A DNA stretch of 64,000 bases from Planctomycetota bacterium (GTDB lineage: Bacteria > Planctomycetota > Planctomycetia > Planctomycetales > Planctomycetaceae), in contig JAHZKX010000017.1 of assembly GCA_022600195.1 (NCBI GenBank), forward strand, positions 1 to 64,000, in the 5' to 3' direction. The notes below the pieces were generated by a model. It had not been told where the DNA came from. It saw nothing but the letters and a program-made list of their open reading frames with translations, and did not search any database. The translations under genes were made by a program, and so were the position numbers. Positions within the stretch are counted from its first letter, which is position 1; every line of letters begins with the position of its first letter. Positions 18,579-27,505 of the stretch are shown in pieces.

Positions 18579-19592
18579 ATGAAAGCGATTGCCTATAAAA
18601 CTCCCGGTCCCATTGAACGGGATGATGCCTTACAGGACATTACCCTTGAGATGCCCAAAACCGAAGGTCGTGATCTTCTGGTCAAGGTGATCGCCGTGTC
18701 GGTGAATCCAGTAGACACCAAACTGCGGCGGGGTGTTGCCCCCGAGGGAAGCGAATGGAAAGTCCTTGGATTTGATGCATCAGGCATCGTGGAGGCAGTA
18801 GGACCGGAAGTACAGAACTTCAAAGCAGGCGATGCGGTTTTCTATGCTGGCTCGATTGCCCGCCCTGGCACCAACAGCGAATTTCATCTTGTCGATGAAC
18901 GTATCGTTGGCCGAAAGCCGACCAACCTGAATGATGCCGAGGCCGCTGCACTTCCACTCACGGCGATCACCGCCTGGGAAATGCTGTTTGATCGGCTTGA
19001 TGTCAATTGTCCAACCCCGCAGGGAGCCGACATTATTCTGATCATCGGTGGCGCGGGCGGCGTTGGTTCGATCACGATCCAGCTTCTGAGGGCATTGACT
19101 GACATGACGGTCATCGCCACCGCATCGCGTCCCGAAACACAGGATTGGGTGCGCGAATGCGGAGCCCATCACGTGATCGATCATCGCCAGCCTTTAGCAC
19201 CCCAGGTCGAAGCTCTAGGGCTCGGCGCTCCGGGCTTTGTATTCTCGACAACACAGACCCAACAGCACATTACCGATATCGTTGAACTGATAGCACCGCA
19301 GGGCCGGTTTGGCCTGATCGATGACCCGGACGAATTGAACGTCAAACTGTTAAAACGCAAAGCCATATCCCTGCACTGGGAGTTTATGTTTACACGTCCC
19401 GTTTTTGAAACTCCGGATATTGAAGAACAGGGCAAACTGTTGAATGAAGTGGCCGCATTGGTCGAAGCGGGACGGGTCCGGTCCACCGCTACCAATATCG
19501 CCGGTAAGATCGACGCCGCGACTCTCCGTGCGGTACACGCCCAGATCGAAAGTGGCTCTGCGCGTGGTAAAATTGTGCTGGAAGGGTTCTAA
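18579..19592 (+). CDS. Zinc-type alcohol dehydrogenase-like / quinone oxidoreductase
   Basis: 337 aa of the medium-chain reductase superfamily, close to the TIGR02817-type "zinc-binding alcohol dehydrogenase family" (MKAIAYKTPGPIERDDALQD). Domains: GroES-like N-terminal half with SVNPVDTKLR, then a Rossmann domain with IIGGAGGVGSITIQL. The catalytic zinc cysteine is absent, which is usual for the quinone-reductase subgroup. It probably uses NADPH. Translation likely starts at ATG 18579 after a caggaaag ribosome site. Confidence 0.87.
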   Translation: MKAIAYKTPGPIERDDALQDITLEMPKTEGRDLLVKVIAVSVNPVDTKLRRGVAPEGSEWKVLGFDASGIVEAVGPEVQNFKAGDAVFYAGSIARPGTNSEFHLVDERIVGRKPTNLNDAEAAALPLTAITAWEMLFDRLDVNCPTPQGADIILIIGGAGGVGSITIQLLRALTDMTVIATASRPETQDWVRECGAHHVIDHRQPLAPQVEALGLGAPGFVFSTTQTQQHITDIVELIAPQGRFGLIDDPDELNVKLLKRKAISLHWEFMFTRPVFETPDIEEQGKLLNEVAALVEAGRVRSTATNIAGKIDAATLRAVHAQIESGSARGKIVLEGF

Positions 19593-19661
19593 CTCGACTA
19601 ATATCCGAAGAAGACGAAATTTGATTCTCTCTGTCAGTACTACAGCCGCGACGCTGGTTTT

Positions 19662-20330
19662 TTAAAGAGTCACTTCACGAATCCAGTCTTCACTTCGATT
19701 GTTTCGCTGGCTGCCTGCTTTGCGTTCTTTGGAATCGTCCCTCATTTCCGGGTACTCAATAAAAACAGCTGCCAGCAAACGTTCCTGGTTCGGAATGCCT
19801 AAATAATTGAACATCTCTGATTGTCGTAATTTTCCGCCACTCGACCAGTATGTTCCCATGCCGTGGGCCGTCAGCATGAGCAATAGATTTTGGACCATAG
19901 CGGAAGCGGCAGCCAGATGCTCTTCGTCACGCGCGATTTGATCTTCGCGGGTGAGTTTCGAAGCCTGCTGTGATTCCAGGTCGTAGAATTCTGGTAACCA
20001 TGTCACGAGCACGAATGCGCTGCAACCGGCGGCCAGTCTGGGTGCTTTCGAGGTCACATTTAACTCATCGCGCAGGTAGAGAGCCGCTTGCTTTGCATCC
20101 TCGTGCCATACAACGTGAGCCCGCCACGGTTCGGCAACGCCATCCACTTTCCGCGGGTAATGAAAGGGCGCCCAACCCGCGGTCTTGATCGACTGCAGTA
20201 AGAGTTCCCGATTACGTTCTGCTAATTCTGCGGGAACGGGCTGATGTGCCTCAATATCACAGAGCACTTTCTCTGTCTTACGGTTGCGGATGATGTTTTC
20301 CATTGTCTCTGGTAGCGTCTTGTCGTGCAT
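19662..20330 (-). CDS. Nitroreductase family protein
   Basis: 222 aa flavoprotein fold (NfsB/BluB superfamily): IIRNRKTEKV near the N-terminus (FMN site), ASAMVQNLLLMLTAHGMGTYWSSGG in the centre (FMN-binding loop and helix), LGIPNQERLLAAVFIEYP at the C-terminal side. It probably reduces quinones, nitro compounds or similar with NAD(P)H. Its 5' end and upstream region have a diverged second copy at about 21961-22060. Confidence 0.85.
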   Translation of the reverse strand: MHDKTLPETMENIIRNRKTEKVLCDIEAHQPVPAELAERNRELLLQSIKTAGWAPFHYPRKVDGVAEPWRAHVVWHEDAKQAALYLRDELNVTSKAPRLAAGCSAFVLVTWLPEFYDLESQQASKLTREDQIARDEEHLAAASAMVQNLLLMLTAHGMGTYWSSGGKLRQSEMFNYLGIPNQERLLAAVFIEYPEMRDDSKERKAGSQRNNRSEDWIREVTL

Positions 20331-20392
20331 TATCGATCCTTAGATACATTTCACCAGACAATGCCGGTGCTTACTACTTCAAGTTAATTGAG
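20301..20392. repeat. Direct repeat copy A (nitroreductase 5' end)
   Basis: The start codon region and about 60 bp upstream of the nitroreductase gene. It aligns over nearly 90 bp with copy B at 21961-22060 (shared blocks agcgtcttgtcgtg, caatgccggtgctt, attgag), with scattered substitutions and small gaps. Confidence 0.7.
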
Positions 20393-20747
20393 CGGCTAGC
20401 GTGGATGCTATTTTCATTGATGAATACAGCGTGTCATTTCTGTTACTTGATGTCAATCTTCCCACATTTTGCATATGCTCGGAATCATGTAATTCTGTGC
20501 CGCCTGTTTACACGTGAGTCTTGACGGATGATGCGTTTTTTCAGGACTACCACGAAAATCATGAAAGGCACAAAAGACAGTGACGCTGCTGAGAAGACTG
20601 GTTTTTAAAGATCACTGTCTCACGAGTCGACAATGATTCGACCAATGTGCCATTAGCGCAGGACAGCCAGTTCGCCGAACAGATCCGGCGTTGGCTGTCG
20701 CGAACACCTATCCTACAGGGTCGTCCCGAGAAACATTGATACTCGAA
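20331..20747. other. Intergenic region with repeats and hairpin
   Basis: No gene seen. It holds most of repeat copy A, the ctaccacgaaaa motif shared with 12253-12264, and an imperfect hairpin gacagcca...tggctgtc (20662-20699) with inner cgccg/cggcg, which may terminate the broken propeller gene. Confidence 0.5.
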
Positions 20748-21809
20748 CTACCGCCTCGGAAAGACGGCAACGCCGATGTGTTGATAAACTCCAGCCCCGT
20801 CGCTGTGCTTCTTGCCGTCGCCGCCGATGTAATCGTTTGATAGATCTCGGGCGGAATAGTACAACAGATATCGATCTTTTTCGACCAGCACGCATGGTGT
20901 CGACGTATAGCGACCATCAAAAAGTTTCGATTCTCGTGAAGCAGGGAATGCTGCCGTCTTGTGATGCGTCGTCCAAGTCGAGCCGTCCGCCGACTCATCA
21001 CAAAATATCTCGGTATGGCCGTTTGGTACGTGGGAGGCGTGCCACATGTAATACCGGCCCTTTTCCTGAATGACGTACGGGTAAATGACGCTCCCCTGTT
21101 TGCCGGCGGGTTGGATACAATGCTTCTCCGCCTGAGTCCAGTTGAGACCGTCTGTCGAGGTGAACTCGTAGATGAATCGAAACAGGCCGGTTCGTTTCCC
21201 ATTTTTGATGGGACCGGAATTCATCCACATGCGATAGCGATTCTTCCCTTCTTTAATCACACAGGGTCTGCGACCATACTCAAAGATTGGCTTGGGGTGG
21301 ATGTTCCACTGGATGCCGTCCTAGCTGGTCGCATAGCCCAGCTTCTGTGTCCCTTCAATCATCCGACCTTTGTCGTTTGTCTTCACTCCGGTAATCGAAA
21401 TGAACCACATTTTGTAGATGTTTTCATCTTGATCGAACAGCACAAACGGGGTTTGCCAGAACGAGCCCCAGGGGAGGTCATCCAGTTTAAGAATCGGATT
21501 ATGCTCGTACTCCTTCCAGTGGATTCCGTCGTCGGACTCGGCGAGCCCCATTACCAAATCCGGCCTGCGGGTGAGGGAGGAGTTCCCAATATACCACATC
21601 CGGTATTTGTCGCCGACTCGAATGACGTGTGGGCTGTAAAGGGTGACGCGAGACCAGCTCTGTTTGGTGGTTAACGCCGAGAGGATCGGCTTATCCCGGC
21701 GCTGCCAGTTTTGTGGTCGCTGCGAAAGAAAGAGATCATCTGCCTTGCCGGACTGTGGAAGGCATGCGACCAAAATGATGGCGAGAGTCAGACTCGATTG
21801 TAACATCAT
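20748..21809 (-). pseudogene. Secreted five-bladed propeller glycosidase-like gene, broken by TAG
   Basis: Two track ORFs (21321-21809 and 20748-21260) lie in the same frame with only an in-frame TAG (21321-21323) between coding stretches. Reading through gives about 352 aa: signal peptide (MMLQSSLTLAIILVACLP), then repeated propeller strands such as KYRMWYIGNS, IYKMWFISITG, RYRMWMNSG and RYYMWHASH. These are typical of GH43/GH32/GH130-like propellers, families usually acting on sugars. The break falls in the blade GYATS*DGIQW, where DGI.W is the conserved turn. It is probably a recent nonsense mutation, since the downstream half is intact. Confidence 0.75.
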
Positions 21810-21960
21810 ACAATTCCTTCATATTGATCTGATTTGTTTGATCTGATCTGCGAGAGAAAGCGTTATCCGCTGCTATAGGATAATCAAGTGGAATTCCCTT
21901 TGCTATTGCATTGTGGCCCACCCATTTCTTTTTGTTAGTAAAATTGCTGTGGGCTGGTTT

Positions 21961-22060
21961 CTATTATCTCTGACAGCGTCTTGTCGTGTATTATTGACCC
22001 TTATAGTCTCTTCACCCGGCAATGCCGGTGCTTGTTATTTTTAAGCTGATGTTGATTGAG
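21961..22060. repeat. Direct repeat copy B (degenerate nitroreductase 5' end)
   Basis: Aligns with 20301-20392. The copy of the nitroreductase start codon is changed from ATG to ATA, and the reading frame does not continue, so this is a dead partial copy. The two copies flank the broken propeller gene. Confidence 0.65.
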
Positions 22061-22081
22061 TGTTGCAAGTTGGAGTGAATT

Positions 22082-22672
22082 TCAAGAAATGCGCAAATTA
22101 TCACTCTGCTTCAACGCTTTGTTTCGACTTCGTTGTGCCGCCAATGGGACAGAAACAATAAGTGATAACACGAGCAGTATGAACCAAATGATTGTCCATT
22201 CTGTTATATCGCGCGATATGAACTGGAGCCAGTCAGCTGCACGAAAATGGGGATGATTCATCATTGTCGAAATCATTATCTCAGAAGCTGTAAACAAGCC
22301 AAAAAGTATCACTGCGCGACTTGCGACGAGACATACAATGAATGGTAATGTAATTCCGAAAAAAATTGCTAAAAGCCAGCCTGAGTAACCAGCGCCTTGT
22401 ATCAACGGACCGGACCAATAGACTGCACTGACAACGATCATAGCTGCAACCACGTCACGAAGTATGTGCACTTCGCGTTTTTTCAGTACTGCAATTCGGT
22501 TTGTCTCCAACCAATCAAGATCGATCAATGCTAACATCACGAAAGATATTGCGAAACCACTGAGAGCAAAAACAGGAACAACGAATGGGGCATCCTGCCA
22601 ACTACCGCGAAGAATTGTGAAAACAACAGCACAAAGAAGTCCAATACTCGTACTACGTATGAAACGAGACAT
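22082..22672 (-). CDS. Multi-pass membrane protein, unknown
   Basis: 196 aa with about five hydrophobic segments: TSIGLLCAVVFTIL, FVVPVFALSGFAISFVMLAL, VVAAMIVVSAVYWSG, WLLAIFFGITLPFIVCLV and a C-terminal WFILLVLSLIVSVPL. There is a short cytoplasmic-looking basic loop (AVLKKREVHILRD) and a charged tail. No family recognised. It lies next to repeat copy B in the accessory-looking region. Confidence 0.6.
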   Translation of the reverse strand: MSRFIRSTSIGLLCAVVFTILRGSWQDAPFVVPVFALSGFAISFVMLALIDLDWLETNRIAVLKKREVHILRDVVAAMIVVSAVYWSGPLIQGAGYSGWLLAIFFGITLPFIVCLVASRAVILFGLFTASEIMISTMMNHPHFRAADWLQFISRDITEWTIIWFILLVLSLIVSVPLAAQRSRNKALKQSDNLRIS

Positions 22673-22973
22673 AATCTATCGCAATTTATCTTGTGATTTA
22701 CCTGCGTGCTCTTGTTCAACTATGGTGCTGATTTGGAATAAACACTTGAGTGAACCGGGTTTTGTTCGGATATGATGCCTTGAGAGCTTCATCTCTTTGG
22801 TACATACTTTCAATGATATTTAGCGAAAACTGGTCCTTCAAGAGATAACCTGTTGCTTTTTGGATATTGGCTTCTCCCATGTCAGCAATTCAAAAGTGAC
22901 AGTCTATTTCCTAAGGAAAGCATGCACTCAAAAATGATGGGCATGAGAAACTTAATTCGGGCAGGGTCACTTT
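22673..22973. other. Intergenic region with REP-like inverted repeat
   Basis: No gene. tcaaaagtgac (22890-22900) and gtcactttttga (22966-22977) are inverted and bound about 88 bp containing the palindrome tttcctaaggaaa. This resembles a small palindromic element. Confidence 0.4.
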
Positions 22974-23477
22974 TTGATGAAGTACAAAGTAATCGCTTTT
23001 AAAAATCAGTCAAAGCCGAAAGTATGTCGTCCACTGCGTTTTATGCACTTCCTGATTTTCAGTTCGGGCTTCCTGTTGCTATTGGATATGATGTGTTGCC
23101 GGTTGGGGTTTGGAATCCTCTGGATGTTTTTTTGTTTGGTACTGGAGGTCGTGATGTTCGCGTTTGCTGTTTTATTTTACTGTGCTGTTTGTTTGCTGAC
23201 GAACAGGTTACATCATGCTGAAGGGCAGCTGGGGGTCAAGTTCATTTTAGCGTTCGAACGGTGGTTGATCGCTGTCGAACCGTGGTTGAACGGTGGTTCA
23301 AACGCTTCGAAGCGTGACCGAAGCGTGTCGATAACGTACGAGACATTGGGAACCGGTGGAGATACAGCAGGTGAAGATTATCAAAACACAGGGACTTTTA
23401 TAGTAGTGAGATCTTCAGTGTTCGTAAAAAGCAGTGGGCATAAAACTCATCTCGCGCGCGACGCTTATAACGCATAA
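22974..23477 (+). CDS. Doubtful ORF with hydrophobic segments
   Basis: 167 aa open frame beginning inside the inverted repeat above. It has two hydrophobic stretches (FLIFSSGFLLLLDMM, FCLVLEVVMFAFAVLFYC) and a tail coded by short direct repeats. The tail is low-complexity and there is no ribosome site. It may be a real orphan membrane protein or a decayed gene. Confidence 0.3.
   Translation: MMKYKVIAFKNQSKPKVCRPLRFMHFLIFSSGFLLLLDMMCCRLGFGILWMFFCLVLEVVMFAFAVLFYCAVCLLTNRLHHAEGQLGVKFILAFERWLIAVEPWLNGGSNASKRDRSVSITYETLGTGGDTAGEDYQNTGTFIVVRSSVFVKSSGHKTHLARDAYNA
23254..23329. repeat. Short direct repeats plus 14-bp palindrome
   Basis: tcgaacggtggttga, tcgaaccgtggttga and tgaacggtggttca follow one another, then the perfect palindrome acgcttcgaagcgt (23302-23315) and a further gaagcgt copy. 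Seen directly; the role is unknown. Confidence 0.55.
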
Positions 23478-23630
23478 TGGGAAGTGGCGTGGGGGTGTCA
23501 AGCTGAAATATTTCGACACCTAAAAATCGGGAGGGTTGCCATTTTGAACGACTTGAATTCGTCAAGTGAGAACGAAATTGATGAATTTTCTGCAGGGGTG
23601 AAGATCAAACAGCGGTGAACCCTGTCGACT

Positions 23631-23675
23631 GACTAAACCAGTACCGACTAAACCAGTACCGACTAAACCAGTTCA
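23631..23675. repeat. 15-bp tandem repeat over the DUF1501 stop codon
   Basis: gactaaaccagtacc occurs twice and gactaaaccagttca once in tandem. The last unit contains the stop codon of the DUF1501 gene (minus strand), so the codons for LV and the stop are copied twice downstream. Confidence 0.8.
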
Positions 23676-25006
23676 GGCATGACCTTGTATGTATTATTAT
23701 CGACCAGATAACGGGGACGTCCCTGCAGGTCTGTGACTGTGGTGTTTTCCACGTCGATTCCCAGATTGTGATAGAGCGTGGCGAAGACTTCCTGAAAATG
23801 GACCGGACGGTCTTCTGCATATTCGCCGAGTCGGTTAGTGGAGCCGATGACCTGACCGGTTCTCATGCCTCCACCTGCGAGTAACGCGGTTGAGACACGG
23901 GGCCAATGATCGCGGCCGGCATTGGCATTGATTTTGGGAGTGCGTCCGAATTCACCCCAGACAACAACGGTGACGTCGTCGAGCATGCCTCGGTTTTCGA
24001 GATCTTCGATTAGCGCGGTGACACCCTGATCCAACATGGGCATATCCTGTCGTCCGCGATTGAAGTTTCCGCCATGCCAGTCCCAACGACTGAAGGCAAG
24101 TGTCACGCAACGTGCGCCGGCTTCGATCAGGCGACGGGCTGTGAGAAAGTCATCGAGGAGTTTTGGTCCGCCGTCGGCTGCTTTCTTTGATGTTCCTCTG
24201 CCGTAACGGTCGCGGAGTTTCGTATCTTCTTTTGTGATGTCTAATGCATCGGCCAACTTGCTGGAAGTGAGAATCCCAAAGGCTTGTTGCGTAAAGGAGT
24301 CGAGGCCTTTCATCGTGCCTGATGAATCGACTTGAGAGCGAAACGAATCCAGAGAGCTGAGGACCTGCTTACGATTGTCGAGACGATCAAGGGTAATGCC
24401 GTTGAGCGTCATGTCTGCCATGCCTTCGCCGTTGGGACGGAAGGGAGCGTGTGATAGTCCGAGAAATCCGGGTTCACCCGCACGTGCCCATTCCATGTGG
24501 CCCATTTTGGGAGACAAGCCGAGGAACGGAGGAACCGCTGGATCAACGGCGCCATATTTATGTGAAAGTACAGAACCCAAACAAGGCCAGCCGCCCAGTG
24601 GTTGATTATTGAACCGTTGTCCGGAGAGACATTGAAACGCATCGTGCCGTCCGTCCGAGCCGACCATGGAACGAATGAAGGCAAACTTGTCGGCCATTTT
24701 CGCCATGCGTGGAAACTGGTCTCCGATTTCGATGCCGGAGACGTTGGTTTGAATCGCGTTGAATTCGCCGCGGATTTCGCTAGGGGCATCGACCTTGATA
24801 TCCCACATATCCTGATGAGGAGGGCCTCCGGGCAAGAAGATCATGATGATCCCCTTGTGTTGTTTTTTTTGTGGCGTTGCTGACTCGGCTTGAAGTAACT
24901 GAGGAAGCGACATGCCGCCTAAAGCGAGACCGCCCACTTGGAGGAAGTTTCTGCGAGTGATCCGATCGCAAAACTTGCTTTTCTGAGAACCGAGGATCTT
25001 CAGCAT
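23663..25006 (-). CDS. DUF1501 protein (Tat-exported)
   Basis: 447 aa. [16 protein letters not shown] is a Tat signal, and the body is the DUF1501 family of alkaline-phosphatase/sulfatase-like fold: [52 protein letters not shown] and the C-terminal [10 protein letters not shown]. Planctomycetes have dozens of these, usually paired with a DUF1549/DUF1553 cytochrome-like protein. No such partner is adjacent here. The substrate is unknown. The gene ends in a triplicated 15-bp repeat. Confidence 0.92.
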   Translation of the reverse strand: MLKILGSQKSKFCDRITRRNFLQVGGLALGGMSLPQLLQAESATPQKKQHKGIIMIFLPGGPPHQDMWDIKVDAPSEIRGEFNAIQTNVSGIEIGDQFPRMAKMADKFAFIRSMVGSDGRHDAFQCLSGQRFNNQPLGGWPCLGSVLSHKYGAVDPAVPPFLGLSPKMGHMEWARAGEPGFLGLSHAPFRPNGEGMADMTLNGITLDRLDNRKQVLSSLDSFRSQVDSSGTMKGLDSFTQQAFGILTSSKLADALDITKEDTKLRDRYGRGTSKKAADGGPKLLDDFLTARRLIEAGARCVTLAFSRWDWHGGNFNRGRQDMPMLDQGVTALIEDLENRGMLDDVTVVVWGEFGRTPKINANAGRDHWPRVSTALLAGGGMRTGQVIGSTNRLGEYAEDRPVHFQEVFATLYHNLGIDVENTTVTDLQGRPRYLVDNNTYKVMPELV

Positions 25007-25144
25007 CGTTTCAGGTCTCCCAATTCAACACGGCGGGACAGTTTGCAGGCAGGTAAGATTAATCAGAATCGATTCTCGAATGTGATCCTGATCAGCGCTC
25101 ATTTAAAATATCGGCGTACTCTTATAATATAGTATAGGTGTTTT

Positions 25145-25891
25145 TTAATGGAAATCCAGCGCAGATTGCAAGACGTGAATAATTTGTCCAGTATTATTCA
25201 GGTATTCAGAACAGTCTAATCGCGGCAAAACAGGCAGGGAATGGAATGCGGTTTTTGAGTGTTTTGAGCCGAACCAGGTAATTATTGTGGGTTCAGAATC
25301 TGAACTCGACTGATCTGATAATTCCCAAATGGAAAACAAGACATCGTGAAATCGTGGCTTTAATTCCTGAATCACCGACTTTGCTTCCTCGGTGGGTAAG
25401 CCTGCAATTGAGAACAGGAAGGGCTTATTGAGTAATCGCTGCTGCAGTTCTTTGATCGTGATTTTTTTCACGGGATGAACGAAATCGGGTGCAATCTCCC
25501 TTAGGGGGTCGAGTACAAACCGTCGATACCAGCAGGCAGGATGGGGAATAACTAATCCAGCGGAATCAGAAATCACTTGATCGTAGAGAATCAGATCGAG
25601 GTCGAGTGTACGTGCACTCCAGCGCACACTTCTGTTCCGACCCATATCGGTTTCTACTTTTTGTAATTCGTTGAGCAAATTCTGTGGTGAAAGCGTGACT
25701 GAGAGATGCGCTGCACCGTTTAGAAATGTGACATCGGTCTGACTGCCTACGGGAGCCGTTTCCACCCATTGGCTTGTGCGAATAAGAGATATTTCAGGAT
25801 GCTGGTTGAGTCGATCCAATGCCTGGGAAAATGTTTCCCGAACATTCCCCTGATTTCCTCCCAAAGCAATAAAGCAGTCAGGCATGTCCAA
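25145..25891 (-). CDS. folK: 2-amino-4-hydroxy-6-hydroxymethyldihydropteridine pyrophosphokinase
   Basis: Transfers pyrophosphate to the pterin in folate synthesis. Family motifs are ALGGNQGN at the N-terminus, RWSARTLDLDLILYD with the Mg/ATP Asp residues, and VIPHP. The usual length is about 160 aa; here it is 248, with a C-terminal extension from about residue 165 that has no recognised motif. No other folate gene is adjacent. Confidence 0.93.
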   Translation of the reverse strand: MDMPDCFIALGGNQGNVRETFSQALDRLNQHPEISLIRTSQWVETAPVGSQTDVTFLNGAAHLSVTLSPQNLLNELQKVETDMGRNRSVRWSARTLDLDLILYDQVISDSAGLVIPHPACWYRRFVLDPLREIAPDFVHPVKKITIKELQQRLLNKPFLFSIAGLPTEEAKSVIQELKPRFHDVLFSIWELSDQSSSDSEPTIITWFGSKHSKTAFHSLPVLPRLDCSEYLNNTGQIIHVLQSALDFH

Positions 25892-26049
25892 TTCCAGCGA
25901 CTGAAGTTGAGTGTATTTCGTACTCTATTAATAGCAGTTTAGTCAATTGGCAGCGAAGTGCAATTCCGACAGGCGCATGCTTTGATAAGCCTGCAATGCT
26001 GGAAATGTGTGGAGGCGGGAGAGGAGAGGACAATCAGAACAGCTGAAGA

Positions 26050-26223
26050 TTACATGCCGTGGTTTTGCATTTCGGTTGTAGCGTCTTCAAACATCGTATT
26101 CGTCTGAGTTCCAATTGCAGCAATTGCGACAATACATACCATCAAAATGGCGGCAACCATGACTGCATATTCGACAGCCGTTGGGCCATCCTCTTCAGCA
26201 AGAAAGTTTTTAATAAATTGCAT
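26050..26223 (-). CDS. Flp-family type IVb pilin
   Basis: 57 aa from the ATG at 26223, which has an agggttg ribosome site. The longer track start adds an unlikely leader. The sequence FLAEEDGPTAVEYAVMVAAILMV is the Flp prepilin pattern: basic start, glycine cleavage site, Glu at +5 and Tyr at +6, hydrophobic helix, short polar tail. It would be cleaved by a TadV/PilD-type peptidase and assembled by a tad secretion system. No tad gene is in this window, so assembly genes must be elsewhere. Confidence 0.85.
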   Translation of the reverse strand: MQFIKNFLAEEDGPTAVEYAVMVAAILMVCIVAIAAIGTQTNTMFEDATTEMQNHGM

Positions 26224-26630
26224 TTCAACAACCCTGATCACAAATGGTGATATGAACTCATAAATCGATAGAAAGCGAACGAGCAATCGTAGCAATGATC
26301 ACTGAGAAGATTTCGCGGTGAGAACGTAGTCAGTATTTTCAAACATAGCTTACATTAATGAGCGAAATCGGTAATATTTTGAGAAGACATGTGAAATATT
26401 GAGTATTCCCTTATACGAAAGTAGATTTTTCGGCTTGGAATTGCAGGGAAACGCTGTCAGGGGCTCCATTCAGACTGGCATAATCGACGAATCCCTGTAA
26501 CAATAAGCGGAACAGAGCGGCTCGAACTTTCTGAATCTAAGTTTCGTGAGAGCTGGTCAAGAGTTAGGCTTGTGCGGGCTGTTTCGCATATTCCATTTTT
26601 TTGTACTTTATTGGATAGGATACAATTGTT
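26224..26630. other. Intergenic region between the divergent Flp pilin and infA genes
   Basis: About 400 bp with no credible gene. ATG of infA follows ttggataggatacaattgtt, where aggat is a usable ribosome site. No hairpin or riboswitch was recognised. Confidence 0.4.
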
Positions 26631-26849
26631 ATGGCCAAAGAAGAGGCCATTGAAGTCGAAGGTACAGTGACAGAAGCACTGGCAAATACCCAATTTCGTG
26701 TCGAACTGGAAAATGGGCATCAGGTACTGGCTCACGTAGCGGGCAAAATGCGAAAGCACTTTATTCGTATAGTTCCCGGAGACAAAGTCGTTGTCGAAGT
26801 ATCACCCTATGATCTGAATCGTGGACGTATTGTCTATCGGGAAAGATAG
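26631..26849 (+). CDS. infA: Translation initiation factor IF-1
   Basis: 72 aa, the standard length. It is an OB-fold protein binding the ribosomal A site during initiation: [60 protein letters not shown]. All core residues are as expected. It lies 141 bp upstream of rnhA on the same strand. Confidence 0.97.
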   Translation: MAKEEAIEVEGTVTEALANTQFRVELENGHQVLAHVAGKMRKHFIRIVPGDKVVVEVSPYDLNRGRIVYRER

Positions 26850-26990
26850 CAGGCGTTTTTCTGCCAGCCACATTACCAGTTCCTTTGCAGGTTGATTCAC
26901 TCCTTCCGTGTAATCCCTTGCTTTTGTGATTCAAACTGAATTCATCATCGGTTCGTTATTACCTCCTTGTCAGGCTAACGCCCCAGTATT

Positions 26991-27485
26991 ATGCCCGATC
27001 AATCAGCAACGCGAGAACCGGTTCCATTTGTGCAAATATTTACCGATGGCGCATGCCGGGGTAATCCAGGACCTGGCGGCTGGGGAGTGATTCTGCGACA
27101 TCCTTCAACGGGAACGGAGAAGGAATTTTCCGGTGGAGAAGTGGAAACGACGAATAATCAAATGGAATTGCAGGCGGTGATTTCCGGATTGAAACAACTG
27201 ACACGGATTTCGCGCGTCGAGATTATTACTGACAGTGTTTACGTTGCTAAAGGTTCTCTGGAGTGGATGCCCAACTGGAAAAAAAATAACTGGAGACGCC
27301 GCGAAGGAAAGAGCTGGAAGCCTGTCAAAAATGAAGAACTCTGGCGAGAGCTGGATTCACTTCTGGAACGGCATGACGTCTCTTTTACCACGATTAAAGG
27401 TCATAGTGGCCATCCGGAAAATGAACGCTGCGATGAACTGGCCGTTGAATATGCTGTCAAGTTGCAAAATCAGTCTGATTTGTAA
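26991..27485 (+). CDS. rnhA: Ribonuclease HI
   Basis: Degrades RNA in RNA:DNA hybrids. The four acidic catalytic residues are in place: FTDGACRGNPGPGGWG (Asp), NNQMELQAVI (Glu), ITDSVYV (Asp) and NERCDELA (Asp). At 164 aa it is near normal length, with a short N-terminal extension. It is followed by recG after 20 bp, probably as one operon for replication repair. Confidence 0.96.
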   Translation: MPDQSATREPVPFVQIFTDGACRGNPGPGGWGVILRHPSTGTEKEFSGGEVETTNNQMELQAVISGLKQLTRISRVEIITDSVYVAKGSLEWMPNWKKNNWRRREGKSWKPVKNEELWRELDSLLERHDVSFTTIKGHSGHPENERCDELAVEYAVKLQNQSDL

Positions 27486-27505
27486 CCATCTGGTTGTGGA
27501 ATACG

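Noticed and set aside
21321-21323. TAG read as pyrrolysine
   Set aside because: No pyl genes seen and the residue is not in a methylamine-methyltransferase context; a nonsense mutation is simpler.
20961-21674. 237-aa plus-strand ORF
   Set aside because: Antisense to the propeller pseudogene; the minus-strand reading gives repeated propeller motifs and a signal peptide.
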